DNA of 64,000 nt from Peterkaempfera bronchialis (GTDB lineage Bacteria > Actinomycetota > Actinomycetes > Streptomycetales > Streptomycetaceae). Numbering within the stretch: the first letter of the stretch is position 1; each line of letters begins with the position of its first letter. A program made the translations under genes and the position numbers. Below the pieces are notes generated by a model, which saw nothing but the letters and a program-made list of their open reading frames with translations, was not told the DNA's origin and did not search any database. The stretch spans positions 310,001-374,000 of the forward strand of contig NZ_CP031264.1 in assembly GCF_003258605.2 (NCBI RefSeq), written 5' to 3'. Below are positions 9,013 through 19,980 of this stretch, piece after piece.

Positions 9013-9558
9013 ATGGCAGTACAGCAGCACGCAGACCGGTCCATCGACCCGGCGCGGGCACTCGCCGCGCTGCGCGTGGTCACCGGGTTCGTCTTCCTCT
9101 GGGCGTTCTTCGACAAGGCCTTCGGCTGGGGCTACGCCACCCCGGCGAACAGCGCGTGGGTGAACGGCGGCTCCCCGACCCGGGGCTTCCTCAGCCATGT
9201 GGCGGTCGGCCCGCTGGAGTCCGTCTTCCACGACTGGGCGGGCGCCTGGTGGGCCGACTGGCTCTTCATGCTGGGACTGCTGGGCATCGGCCTGGCGCTG
9301 GTGGCCGGGGTGGCCCTGTGGATCACGGCGGCGGCCGGCACCCTGATGCTCGCCCTGATGTGGGCGGCCGAGTGGCCGCCCGCCCGCCATCTGTCGGACG
9401 GCACCGCCAGCGGGTCGTCCAACCCGTTCGTGGACTACCACGTGGTGTACGCGGTGCTGCTGGTCGCGCTGGCCGCCGTCGGCGCGGGCACCACCTGGGG
9501 GCTGGGCCGCCGGTGGGCCGCGCTGCCGTGGGTCCGCGACCGCTCCTGGCTCCGCTGA
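9013..9558 (+). CDS. DoxX-like small membrane protein
   Basis: 181 residues with about four transmembrane helices. The N-terminal RALAALRVVTGFVFLWAFFDK segment and the GLLGIGLALVAGV and YHVVYAVLLVALAA helices fit the DoxX/thiosulfate:quinone oxidoreductase membrane-subunit superfamily. The ATG has GGAGG a few bases upstream. DoxX-type proteins are linked to redox balance at the membrane; whether this copy has quinone oxidoreductase activity cannot be told. A strong hairpin lies 14 bp downstream, so it is probably monocistronic. Confidence 0.8.
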   Translation: MAVQQHADRSIDPARALAALRVVTGFVFLWAFFDKAFGWGYATPANSAWVNGGSPTRGFLSHVAVGPLESVFHDWAGAWWADWLFMLGLLGIGLALVAGVALWITAAAGTLMLALMWAAEWPPARHLSDGTASGSSNPFVDYHVVYAVLLVALAAVGAGTTWGLGRRWAALPWVRDRSWLR

Positions 9559-9571
9559 CTCCGCCGCCTGC

Positions 9572-9627
9572 CGCGTCCCCGGCGGGGAGGGTGAGCCGAC
9601 AGGCCCATCGTCCCCGCCGGGGACGCG
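9572..9627 (+). terminator. Terminator hairpin after the DoxX-like gene
   Basis: A perfect 17-bp inverted repeat (CGCGTCCCCGGCGGGGA at 9572-9588 with its complement at 9611-9627) and a 22-nt loop, starting 14 bp past the stop codon. There is no U-tract, as is usual in this GC range. Confidence 0.8.
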
Positions 9628-9715
9628 CCCTGCTCGGGGCGGACGGCGGATGACATCATGCCTCTTCCGGTGCGGGGGTTCGCCACGCCCGGCGGACCGG
9701 AGGGGTGAGGCGGGC

Positions 9716-11644
9716 ATGGGCAGCGAGACCGTGAAGCAGCGGAGGTTCTCCGGCGGCTGGCGGCCGGCGGCGACGGTGGCGATGATCGGCGGGTTCTACG
9801 TCCTGCTGCCGGCGCTGCCGGCGGCGGGGGTGGCGCTGGTGTGGACGGCGCATGTGCACGGCTGGCCGGTGCAGCTCGCCCTCGCGCTGGCGGCGGGGCC
9901 GGTATGGGCCGTGGTCGGTACGCTGCGCGCGCTGTTCTCGTCCGATCCCCCGGAAGCCGGGCTCCGGCTGGAGCGCGACCGGGCCCCCGAGCTGTGGCGG
10001 ATGGTCGACGAGCTGGCGGCGGCTGCGGAGACCCGGGCGCCCGACGAGATCCTGCTGGTCCCCGAGGTCAATGCGGGCGTCACCGAGCAGGGCAACTGGC
10101 TCGGCCTGCGACCGGGGGTGCGACGCCTCTACCTGGGCGCCCCGCTGCTGGCCTGCCTGACCGCCGGGGAGCTGCGCGCCACGCTGGGGCACGAGCTGGG
10201 CCACTTCAGCGGCCGCCATACGGCGTGGAGCGCGGCCGGCTACCGGACGGTGGCCGGGATGGAGGCCGCCGGGTCGACCGGCGGGCCGGCCGGGCTGCTG
10301 CTGCGCGGCTGGCTGTGGCTCTATCTGAAGGTCGCCATGCCGCTGTCGCGGCAGTGGGAGCTGGAGGCCGACGCGGTCTCCCTGGACGCGGCGGGACGTA
10401 CGGCAGCCGTGTCGGCGCTGCGCAGGGAGGCGGCACTGCGCCACCTGGAGGACGACTACGCCCACGCCTGGTTCCCCCTGGCGATACTGGCCCGGCGCAC
10501 CCCCGATCTCATCGGCGGTCTGCACGCCTACCTCGGCGCTCCCGGGCGGGCGGCGGAGGTCGCGGCCCTGGCCGCCCAGGACACCCTCGGGGCGCTGGAA
10601 CCGGAGACCGGCGCCTGGTACTCCACCCATCCGCCGCTGGACGAGCGGATCGCCCTGTTGCAGCGGCTGCCCGCCCCCGAGGTCGCCGCCGACGACCGCC
10701 CCGCCGCCGTGCTGCTGCCCGATCTGGCGGGCGCGGTGGCGGAGCTGGGCCGGTCGCTGGTCGAGGAGCTGTCGGCGGCGTCCGGGCCGGAGGAGCCGGT
10801 GGCGGACTGGGCGCAGATCGTGGAGCGGGCAGCTGCCGTACGCGTTCAGCTCTCGGCCGCCCGGCACACGCACCGCCTGGAGGAGAGCGGCGTCCTGGCG
10901 CGGGCCGACCTGGCGTCCGTACTGGCGGCCGTCGAGTCCGGGCGCGGTGCGGAGCTTGCCGCCCCCGAGCCGAGCTGGCAGGAGGACGACAACGCGTCAG
11001 CAGGCCGCCGCACCGGGTCGGCGGTGGTGCTGGCGGTGCTGGCCGAGGCGGCGGTGCTGGCCACCGGGCGCGGCGGCTACCGGCTCGACTGGTCCGGCCC
11101 GCCGGCGCTCCTGGTCGACGGCGTTCCCGCCGGGCTCGGCGAGGCTGCCGCCCGGGCGGCAGCCGATCCGGCGGCCGTGCCGGAGCTGCGGCGGCGGCTG
11201 GCCGAGCTGGGGGCGCCGCCGGACCACCGGCCGGACCGGGCGGCCTTTGACTTCCCCGACGAGATCCTGACGGTCTTCGGCAATGTGGCGCTGCGCCACC
11301 GGACCTATGACCTGGTGATCTGCACCCACGGCCTGCTGCTGCTCCGCAGGGGGGTGTTCCGGCTGGCGGTGGGCCAGCAGCGGCGCCTCGCCCGTCTCCA
11401 GGCCCGGGGGCGCACGGCGCTGCACGCCCGCCGGCACGCGCGCGCCATCCCGGTCGAGACGCTCTCGTCCATACGGCTGGTCGGCGCCGACTCCGCAAAG
11501 CTGGACCTGCGCCTCACCGACGGCAGCACCCTCCGCCTCCGCACCACCGCGGAGTCGGTCGGGGACGGGCCGGTGGACGTCCTGCGGGCCCTGGTGGCGG
11601 ACCCGCCGGCGGTCGCCCTGCTCGGCGAGCCCGCCGCGCCCTGA
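9716..11644 (+). CDS. Membrane-anchored M48-family zinc metallopeptidase
   Basis: 642 residues from the ATG at 9716, which follows GGAGGGGTGAGG. Two N-terminal transmembrane helices (about residues 20-75) are followed by the peptidase domain with the zinc-binding and catalytic motif HELGH at about 159-163 and a downstream glutamate in WELEAD at about 214 as likely third ligand, as in HtpX/Ste24-like M48 enzymes. The C-terminal half (about 300-640) has no domain I recognise and contains a second hydrophobic stretch. Peptidases of this type degrade damaged membrane proteins or process exported substrates. It is flanked by unrelated genes. Confidence 0.88.
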   Translation: MGSETVKQRRFSGGWRPAATVAMIGGFYVLLPALPAAGVALVWTAHVHGWPVQLALALAAGPVWAVVGTLRALFSSDPPEAGLRLERDRAPELWRMVDELAAAAETRAPDEILLVPEVNAGVTEQGNWLGLRPGVRRLYLGAPLLACLTAGELRATLGHELGHFSGRHTAWSAAGYRTVAGMEAAGSTGGPAGLLLRGWLWLYLKVAMPLSRQWELEADAVSLDAAGRTAAVSALRREAALRHLEDDYAHAWFPLAILARRTPDLIGGLHAYLGAPGRAAEVAALAAQDTLGALEPETGAWYSTHPPLDERIALLQRLPAPEVAADDRPAAVLLPDLAGAVAELGRSLVEELSAASGPEEPVADWAQIVERAAAVRVQLSAARHTHRLEESGVLARADLASVLAAVESGRGAELAAPEPSWQEDDNASAGRRTGSAVVLAVLAEAAVLATGRGGYRLDWSGPPALLVDGVPAGLGEAAARAAADPAAVPELRRRLAELGAPPDHRPDRAAFDFPDEILTVFGNVALRHRTYDLVICTHGLLLLRRGVFRLAVGQQRRLARLQARGRTALHARRHARAIPVETLSSIRLVGADSAKLDLRLTDGSTLRLRTTAESVGDGPVDVLRALVADPPAVALLGEPAAP

Positions 11645-11824
11645 CCCCGGCTCCGCCGTCCGCACCGGCGGGCAGCGGCGGATGTCGTACGCCTCGCTCC
11701 GGGACGGCGCCCGCTCGGGGCGGTATTTTGACGAGATCGACTCATTGTCGTGCCCCGCGCGGCTGCTCCGCCCGAGAGCGCCGTGGAGGTCGGGCAGGGC
11801 GGGACTTCAGCAGGAGGGCGACTG

Positions 11825-12319
11825 GTGGCCGTGCGACCCCGACCGAGGCTGATCCTGTTGTGCGGGCTCCCCGGCTCCGGGAAGACCACGCTGGCCAAGC
11901 GGCTGGCCCAGGAGGTTCCCGCCGTGCGGCTCTGCCCGGACGAGTGGCTGGCGGGCCTCGGCATGGACCTCTACGACGAAGAGGTGCGCGACCGGCTGGA
12001 GCGGCAGTTCTGGGAGCACGCCGGGAATCTGCTGAGGCTGGGACAGAACGTGGTCCTGGAGTTCGGCTTCTGGTCGCGCTCCGAGCGGAACGACAAGCGC
12101 CTCGCCGCCCGTGCGCTCGGCGCGGTGGTCGAGCTGCGCTACCTCACGGCGCCGTTCGAGGAGCTGTGGCGCCGGGTCGAGGCCCGCAGCGCGGAGGCCG
12201 CCTGGGGCACGGTCCCGCTCTCCCGCGAGACGCTCGAAGCGTATGCGCGGCTCTTCGAGGCCCCGGACCGCGCCGAACTCGCCCTCTTCGACCGGCCCCC
12301 GGCGGGCCACGGCTGCTGA
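11825..12319 (+). CDS. Small P-loop kinase (AAA/zeta-toxin-like fold)
   Basis: 164 residues from GTG 11825, which has AGGAGG seven bases upstream; the frame is open back to 11750 but without a ribosome-binding site. The Walker A motif GLPGSGKTT lies at residues 14-22, followed by CPDEWLAGLG, where an aspartate normally acts as catalytic base or Mg ligand, and by GQNVVLEFGFWSR. This layout matches ATP-binding kinases of the AAA_33/polynucleotide kinase/chloramphenicol phosphotransferase type. The substrate could be a small molecule or nucleic-acid end. There is no antitoxin-like partner next to it, so a toxin role is not indicated. Confidence 0.78.
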   Translation: MAVRPRPRLILLCGLPGSGKTTLAKRLAQEVPAVRLCPDEWLAGLGMDLYDEEVRDRLERQFWEHAGNLLRLGQNVVLEFGFWSRSERNDKRLAARALGAVVELRYLTAPFEELWRRVEARSAEAAWGTVPLSRETLEAYARLFEAPDRAELALFDRPPAGHGC

Positions 12320-12366
12320 GCCGTGGCCCTGGCCGGGGCGGGGGGCCGGGGTGGCGGTGGGGATGG

Positions 12367-13185
12367 TCAGGGCTTGCGGGCGACGGCGCCGTACTGGGCC
12401 ACCTGCGCCGGGGCGGTCCCGCTGCCGTCGGCCGGGTCCGGCCGCCACCGCGCACAGGACACCAGGCCCGGCTCCAGCAGTTCCAGGCCGTCCAGGAAGC
12501 GGGCGACCTCGGCGCCGCTGCGGGCGGTGATCGGCGGCTTGGCGTTCTGGTTCCAGAACTGCATCGCCTCGACGTTCCCCTCGCCGCCGAGTTCCAGCGT
12601 GGGGTGGGTGAGCACCAGGTAGCTGCCGGAGGGCACCGCGTCCATGAGCCGGCGCACGACCCGCTGCGCCTCCTCGGTGTCGAGCACGAAGTTCAGGACG
12701 CCCAGCAGCATGATCGCCACCGGTCGGCTGAAGTCCAGCGTCCGGCCGGCGGCCTCCAGGAGCCGGTCGGTGTCCCGGATGTCGGCGTCGACATAGTCGG
12801 TGGCGCCCTGCGGGCTGCTGGTGAGCAGGGCGCGGGCGTGCACCAGGACCAGGGCGTCATTGTCGGCGTAGACGATCCGCGACTCGGGCGCCACCCGCTG
12901 GGCGACCTCATGGGTGTTCTCGGCGGTGGGCAGGCCGGTGCCGATGTCCAGGAACTGCCGGATCCCCGCCTCATCGGCCAGGAACCGCACCGCGCGGCCC
13001 AGGAACTCCCGGTCCGCGCGGGCCACATGGACGATGTCCGGGAACATCCGGAAGACATGGTCGCCGGCTTCCCGGTCGGCGGCGTAGTGGTCCTTGCCGC
13101 CCAGCCAGTAGTTCCAGACCCGGGCGTTGTGCGCGATGGTCGGATCGAGCCGGTCGGCCGCATTGGACCGGCGCTCTGTACCCAC
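12367..13185 (-). CDS. SAM-dependent methyltransferase (Methyltransf_19/DUF574 type)
   Basis: About 272 residues from GTG 13185, preceded by AGGAGG on the minus strand. The N-terminal signature NAADRLDPTIAHNARVWNYW followed by LGGKDHY is typical of the large actinomycete family of small-molecule methyltransferases, and DIGTGLPT at about 80-87 is the SAM-binding motif I. The gene lies 95 bp downstream of the polyketide synthase stop on the same strand, so cotranscription is possible and it could tailor the polyketide. These genes are very numerous in Streptomyces, so the neighbourhood alone does not prove it. Confidence 0.9.
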   Translation of the reverse strand: MGTERRSNAADRLDPTIAHNARVWNYWLGGKDHYAADREAGDHVFRMFPDIVHVARADREFLGRAVRFLADEAGIRQFLDIGTGLPTAENTHEVAQRVAPESRIVYADNDALVLVHARALLTSSPQGATDYVDADIRDTDRLLEAAGRTLDFSRPVAIMLLGVLNFVLDTEEAQRVVRRLMDAVPSGSYLVLTHPTLELGGEGNVEAMQFWNQNAKPPITARSGAEVARFLDGLELLEPGLVSCARWRPDPADGSGTAPAQVAQYGAVARKP

Positions 13186-13280
13186 ACGTCCTCCTGATGT
13201 CCTGCGCAGGCACCCCACCCTGCGCGTGATCACCATCATGCCCGATGCGGCCGACCCCCGCAGTGGCAGGGCTCGGATAC

Positions 13281-16200
13281 TCAACTCCCTTGCGGTGGTG
13301 CGCTGTTGGCCGATCCTGGGCGGGTGGGCTGGTGGGGCAGAGCCGGGGTGTCGGTGAGGAAGCCGAGACGGAGATGGACGATCCGGGCGAACTCGGCGAC
13401 GGTGCCGTTGCTGCGCAGGAACTCCATCGGGGGGATGTCGAGGTCATAGCGCTGGTTGAGGGCCACCAGGACCTGAGCGGCCATCAGGGAGTCCATGCCG
13501 TAGGTGTCGAGACGGCGGTACGGGTCCAGCTGCTCAGGGTCCAGGTACAGGACGTCGGCCAGCAGCGCCGTGAGCTGGCCGGTGAGGTAGTCCAGCGCCT
13601 CCTCGCCGGTCATCCGGCCGAGGGCGCGCAGCAGTTCCTCGCGGGTGAGCTCGCCGCTCTGCGGGCGGGCGGGGACGAGGCCGCGCAGCCGGGCGGTGGC
13701 CAGCAGCGGCAGCAGTGCCGCCGTGCGGGACCAGGTGCAGCGGGAGATGCCCGCGACGTCCACCGCGCCGGGCCGGTCGGCCCGCAGCCCGCCGACCGGC
13801 AGCCCGTCGACCGGCAGCCCGCCGGCCAGCAGCCGTTCGGCGCGGGCGAAGGCATGGCGGGGGGCGAGCGGCTCGATGCCGAGGCCGAGCAGGCCGTCCA
13901 GCAGGTCGTTGCGGACGACATAGCCGGTCTCGCCGATGGCGCCCCAGGCGATGGCGAGGGCGGTCTCGCCGCGCTGCCGGCGCTGCCGGGCCAGGCCCTC
14001 CAGATAGAGGTTGGCGGCGGTGTAGGGGGCCTGCGTGAAGTTGCCGATCATGGCGGTGGTGGAGGAGTACAGCAGGAAGAGGTCGAGTTCCCGGCCCCGG
14101 GTGAGGTCGTCCAGGACGGCCGCCCCGCCCAGCTTGGGGGCCAGGACGGCGGCGATGCGCTCGGGGGTGAATTCGGCGAGCGGGGCGTCGTCCATGTGCA
14201 TCGCGCAGTGCACCACGCCGCGCAGCGGGTGGCCGCCCGCGTCGACCTCCGCCAGGACGGCCCGCATGGCGGCCGGGTCCGCGACATCGGCGGCCCGTAC
14301 GGTGGCCTGCACGCCGCGCTCGGTGAGCGCCGAGACGACCGAGGCGGCTTCCGGTGCCCGGCTGCCGCGCCGGCTGACCAGCACCAGGTGCCGGGCGCCG
14401 AGGTCGGCGAGCCAGACCGCCGTGGCGGCGCCGAATCCGCTGGTGCCACCGGTGACGAGGTAGGTGGCCTGCGGGTCCAGTCGGGGGGCACGGGGCAGCG
14501 GCTCGACGGAGACGGGTTCGTCGAGCGGGTCGAAGGTGACGACGACCTTGCCGAGGTGGCGTGAGTGCTGCATCAGGCGGAACGCCTCCTCGACCCGGGC
14601 GGCGGGGAAGACGCTGTGCGGCAGCGGATGGTGCTCGGGCAGCCGGGTGAACTGGTCGACCTCCTGGAGCAGCGGGCCGACCAGGCGCAGGTCGAGCAGG
14701 GCGGTGGACAGGTCCACGCCGTGGAAGGCGAGGTTGCGGCCGAAGGGCCGGAGCGGCAGCGGCTTGCCCTCGTACATGTCGCGCTTGCCGAGTTCGATGA
14801 ACCGGCCGCCGGGGCGGAGCAGTTCCAGCCCGCGTGCGATGGCCTCTCCGGCGAGGGAGTTGAGCACGATGTCGACGCCCTCGCCGCCGGTGATCTCCCC
14901 GACCTGGACGGCGAAGTCCAGCGACCGCGAGTCCAGGACGTGTTCGACGCCGAGGCTGCGCAGGAAGTCGCGCTTGAGGTCGCTTCCCGCCGTGGCGATC
15001 ACCCGGGCGCGGTGGGCGCGTGCGTACTGGAGGGCGGCCAGGCCCACACCGCCGGCCGCGCCGTGCACCAGCACCGTCTCGCCGGGCTGGAGGCGGGCCA
15101 GCCGCAGCAGGCTGTAGTGGACGGTGCAGAAGGCGACCGGGGCGGTGGCGGCCTCGATGAAGCCCAGGTGGTCGGGGATGCGCCTCAGGTCGGCGGCCCT
15201 GCTGACGGCGCGTGAGGCAAGGGAGTCGTGCATCATGCCGACGACCCGGTCGCCGGGCTTGAGGGTGGTCACTCCGGGGCCGCAGGCGGTGACGACACCG
15301 GCGCACTCCAGGCCCAGGCCCTCCTCGCGGGCGCCCCGGAGCACCTCGGCGGGCAGCAGTCCGACGGCCTGCATGATGTCGCGGTAGTTGAGCGCGGCAG
15401 CCCGGACGTCAAGGACCACCTGACCCGGTCCCGGGCAGAGGTCGGGGGTCTCCTCCCAGTCCAACCGGTAGGTGAGGCCGGGGTGGCGGACGCGCAGCGC
15501 GCAGGGGCCGGGTCGGCGGGTGGGCAGGGCGGTGGGGTGCGGTTGCTCGCGGGGGACGAAGCGGTCGCGGGCGGTGAGGACGATCTCGTCCTCCTCGCCG
15601 GGGGCGAGCAGTTCGCGGACCAGCCGTTCGGCGTCCTCGGCCGGGTCGGCTGTCCGTTGCAGGCAGATGCGGCGGCTGTCCAGCTCGGGCTGCTCATTGA
15701 CCAGGCAGCGGGCCACGCCCCAGGCGGCGGAGTCGCCGGGGTGGCTGATCTCCACCGGGGTGGGCAGGGCGCCGCTGGGCCTGGTGACCAGCCACAGGGC
15801 GGTGCGGACGCCCGGGGGCAGCTCGCGGCAGGCCACGGCGAGGGCGCGCAGCACCTCGGCGTGCCGGGTGGCCTGGGTGACGGCCCCGCCGGGCGTGTCG
15901 GGTGGGCCGGAGCCGAGGACCAGGACGAGGGAGACCTGGTCGGCGGGGGTGCCGTGGTCGGCGAGGGCGGCCCGCCAGTCGGCGGGGTCGCGGCCGGCCT
16001 CGATCAGCCGGCAGCGGGTGGCCCCGAGGCCGGTGAGGGTGTCCACGACGGCCTGCGGCAGCGGGTCGGCCCCAGGGGCGTCGGTCGCGATGAGGAAGGC
16101 GGTGTCCTCGGGGGGAGCGGGCAGTTCGGGGCGTGCTGCGGCGGGGCCGTGCGGGGTGGCGGCGAGGAAGGCGGAGAAGTGGCTGCGGGCCGGCTCGGTG

Positions 16201-19200
16201 TCGTCGCCGGTCTGGACGGCTCCGGTGTAGCCGCAGCGGTCCAGCAGGGCGGGCCACCGGTCGCGGGGCAGCAGCACGGAGTCGGGGCGCAGGTCGGTGT
16301 CGGTGTTGCCGTGGAAGCTGCCCAGGGTGCCGAAGACCGGGGCGAGCATCTCCGCGTCATGGGACTCCACGCCCAGCAGGTGGCCGCCCGGTGCCAGCAG
16401 GGTGGCCACCCGGCGCAGGGCTCCTTCGAGGTCCTTGGCCGTGTGCAGGGAGTTGGCGGCGACCACCAGGTCGAAGCTGTGCGCGGGGTAGCCCTGCCCG
16501 GCCGGGTCGGCGTCCAGGTCAAGGGTGCGGTACTCGATGAAGTCATAGTCGCCGAAGCGGTTCTGGGCGCGGGTGAAGAAGACCGGTGAGACATCGGTGA
16601 AGCAGTAGCGGGTGCGGTCGGCGGGCAGCAGCGGGAGCAGCGCGGCGGCGGTGCCGCCGGTGCCCGCGCCGATCTCCAGGATGCGCAGGGCGCGGTCGGC
16701 GGGCCAGTGCCGGACCATCTCCTCCAGCAGCGCCTGGGCCAGGCGGTTGTGGAAGCGGCAGGGTGGCGCGGTGTCGTGGTACTGCTCCAGCAGCGTCGCG
16801 GCGGGCTCGGTGCTCAGCAGGCCCAGCGGCTCCTCGGCGCCGCGCAGCACGGCGTCCAGATGGTGCGCCTGGTGGGCGGCGAGGGCGAGTTCGGTGACAT
16901 AGGCGGGCGCCTCGGCGGTCGCGTCCAGGATCGGCGGGACGGCGGCGGGGACGGGCTCGCTGAGCCGCCACCGGCCGTCGGGCAGCCGGACGAGGTGGCC
17001 GTGGCGCTCCATCAGCGGGGCCAGCAGGTCGATCAGGCGGCGGTGCCGGGCCTGCATGCCCGCCGCGACCAGGTCGTCGGGGGTGAACGGGGCGGTGGGG
17101 TCGGGCAGCAGGCGGGCGAGTGCCGCCGCCGTGCTCTCCGCCGTGAACTGCTTGTACAGCGCGGCGAACCGGTCGTAGCGCATCCCCCGCCAGGCGGCCT
17201 GGAGGTCGGCGATGCGGGCCTGGGCCGCCTGCGCGATCCGCTCGGGGGACGGCAGCGGCGAGGGGGCGCAGGGGAGGTCCGGGTGCGGGGCGGCGCGCAG
17301 CACGGTGCGGTGGGTGGAGACGGGGGTGCGGTGGGCGGCGGGGACGCGGCGCAGCCGGCAGCCGTCGAGCTGGGCGGTGACCGTACCGTCGTGGGCGGCG
17401 ATGGTGATGTCCCAGCAGACCTCGCTGTCGGTGCGGGAGCGTTCGCGTACCCACATCACTCCGGTGGGGGCGGGGGTGTCCCAGACGCGGACGGCGGCGA
17501 TGGCGGCGGGCAGGTGGGCGTGGCCGTCGAGCAGCCGCTCCAGCAGCAGCGCGACCCCGGCCTGGAGCGCGCCGTCGAGCAGGGCGGGGTGTGCGGTGTA
17601 GGGGGCGCCGGGGGCGTCGTGGCGGTAGTCGGCCAGCACGGCGGAGCGGCCCGCCCGGATCCGGTGCAGGATGCGGAAGGCGGGGCCGTAGCCGAGCCCG
17701 GCCGCCGCGCAGGAGGCGTAGTAGTCGGCGACCGCGACCTGGTCCGGGCAGGCGGCGCGCAGCGCGTCCAGGTCCAGGGGTTCGGGCCGGGGGCGCAGCA
17801 GTGACCTGACGCGGGCGCGGACGTGCGGGCGCGGCTCCTCGGCCTGCTCGTCGGTGCTGGTGACGGCCAGCGTCCCGTCGTCGGGGTTGAGCGAGACCTG
17901 GGTGCGTACGGCGGTGGCGTCCGCCCAGGGCACCACCAGGGCGTTGCTGATGTCCAGGTGCTCGACCTCCACCGGGCCGCCGAGCACGGCGCGGCCGGCG
18001 GCCAGGGCCATCTCCACGAAGCCGGTGGCGGGCATGACCACGGAACCGCTCAGCCGGTGGTCGGCCAGCCAGGGGACGAGTACGGGCTCGATGGCGCCCT
18101 CCCAGACGGGTACGGGGGCGGGCAGCCGCTCGCCGAGCAGGGGGTGCTGGAGCAGTCCGCTGCCGCTGGAGTTCACCCAGGACTGCGGGGTGCCGCTCCA
18201 GTGGCGCTCGCGCTGCCAGGGGTAGCCGGGCAGGTCGGTGACGCGTCCCGGCTGCGGGAAGTAGCGCTTCCAGTCGGTGTCGGCACCGGCCGCCAGGGCG
18301 GCGGCGACTGCGGTGGCGACGGCGTGCGGGCCGTCCGCTTCGCGGCGCAGGGTGGGCAGCACGGCCGCCGTGTGGCCGGGGCGGGTGGCGGCGATGCGGC
18401 GCAGATAGCTGCGGAGCACCGGGTGGGGGCCGACTTCGAGCAGGATGCCCGCCCCGTCCTCGACGGCCCGCTGGACCGCCGCGTGGAACCGCACGGGTCG
18501 GCGGACGTTCTGCCACCAGTAGTCGGCGTCCAGGTCGGTTCCCCGGGTGCGCTGGCCGGTGACGGTGGAGTAGAGGGGGACGGCGACGGGGGCGGGGTCC
18601 AGGTCGGCCAGGGCTGCGGTGAGTGTGCTCCGCTGGCCGTCCATGTGGCGGCTGTGGAAGGCGTAGTCGAGGCCGAGGTCCTGGAAGTACACGCCGCGTC
18701 CGCCCAGTTCGCGGCCGAGCTCGGCCAGGGCGGCGGCGTCGCCCGCGACGGTCACGTCCTGGGGGCTGTTGAGTCCGGCCAGCTCCAGGGTGCCGTGGTA
18801 GCGGGCCAGCACCTCCTCGGCCTGGTCGGGCGGGAGGCCGACTGCGGCCATCCGGCCGCTGCCGGCGGTGGCGCCCTGTGTCCGGCTGCGTTCGGCGATC
18901 ACTGCCGCCGCCTGGCGCAGGGTGAGCGCTCCGCTGGTGTGGGCCGCCGCCACCTCGCCCACGCTGTGGCCGACCACCATCGCCGGTTCGATGCCCCGGG
19001 CGCGCAGCAGGGCGGTGAGGCCGACCTGCACCGCGAAGAGCAGGGGTTGTGCGACCTCGGTGGCCGCCAGCCGCCATGCGTCGGGCGGGGAGGCCAGGGT
19101 CTGCGCGACCGACCAGCCCAGACGGGGCGTCAGCACCGTGTCCACCTGCTCCACGGCCGCACGGAAGACGGCATCCCGGGCCAGCAGGTCACCTCCCATG

Positions 19201-19980
19201 CCCGCCCACTGCGACCCATTGCCGCAGTACACGAACGCCACCCGCCCGCTCGCGGCCACCCGCCCGGTGGCACCTGCGGCCACGTACGGCAGCTCTGCGG
19301 CGGCGGGTGGTGCGGCGGACGGCTGGTCGGCGGCCCATGAGGCGGACGACACGGCGGACGACTGGTCGGCGGGGGCGGAGGCGGGCGAATGGTCGGCGGG
19401 CGAGGAGGCCAACGCCACCTGGCCGCTTGCGTCCACCTGCGCGGTGACACCTGCGGCCACGGACGCCAGCTCTGCGGCGGCGGGTGGTGCAGCGGACGCC
19501 TGGTCGGCGGCCAATGAGGCGGACGACACGGCAGACGGCAGGTCAACGGGCGACAGGGCGGACGACTGGTCGGCGAGGGCGGCGGCGGGCGACTGGGCGG
19601 ACGGCAGGTCAGCAGGCAAGATGACCAACGCCACCTGGCCGCTTGCGGCCGCCGGCGCGGTGGCCCCGGCGGCCACGGACGCCAGCGCTGCGGCGGCGGG
19701 TGGTGCGGCGGACGGCTGATCGGCGGCCAATGAGGCGGACGACACGGCAGACGGCAAGTCAACGGGCGACAGGGCGGACGACTGGTCGGCGAGGGCGGCG
19801 GCGGGCGACTGGGCGGACGGCAGGTCAGCAGGCAAGATGACCAACGCCACCTGGCCGCTTGCGGCCGCCTGCGCGGTGGCCCCGGCGGCGGGTGCTGCGG
19901 GGGCTGGTCGGGGGGTGTGGCGGTGGCCAGGGTGGCGGGGGCTGGTCGGCGGCGGGCGGGGTAGCTGGGGTGGTGGGGGT
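13281..19980 (-). CDS. Type I polyketide synthase, downstream part (AT-DH-MT-ER-KR-ACP)
   Basis: This frame encodes the bulk of a single-module, fully reducing PKS. Domains in order: acyltransferase (about 19242-18200) with GHSVGE and YAFHS, pointing to malonyl-CoA; dehydratase (about 18150-17270) with HRLSGSVVMP and DGALQAG; C-methyltransferase (about 16900-16100) with LEIGAGTGGTAA; a non-catalytic linker/pseudo-KR; enoylreductase (about 15450-14540) with VHGAAGGVGLAALQ; ketoreductase (about 14490-13850) with TGGTSGFGAA and SSTT plus YTAANLYLE holding the Ser-Tyr-Asn set; acyl carrier protein (about 13640-13400) with YGMDSLMAAQ. No thioesterase follows. The frame stays open to 20249, but its product only makes sense below about 19985; above that the KS is in another frame. 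See the KS entry for the frameshift. Confidence 0.93.
19234..19842. repeat. 216-bp tandem repeat inside the PKS KS-AT linker
   Basis: Marker AACGCCACC(T) occurs at 19234 (with CCCG variation), 19411, 19627 and again near 19843, giving units of 177, 216 and 216 bp plus a partial copy. All are multiples of three and encode an Ala/Ser/Pro/Asp-rich linker with repeats of PADLPSAQSPAAALADQ and SAVSSASLAADQ. The two 216-bp units are almost identical. The array sits immediately before the first acyltransferase residues and beside the frameshift. Confidence 0.88.

Noticed and set aside
7000-9163. Plus-strand open frame of about 900 codons opposite sulP
   Set aside because: Antisense to a clear SulP transporter; the translation is low-complexity Gly/Asp/Arg/Gln sequence.
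11750-11824. Longer N-terminus for the P-loop kinase
   Set aside because: GTG 11750 has no ribosome-binding site, while GTG 11825 has AGGAGG at ideal spacing just before the Walker A region.
11825-12319. Zeta-type toxin of a toxin-antitoxin system
   Set aside because: No antitoxin-sized partner gene overlaps or adjoins it.
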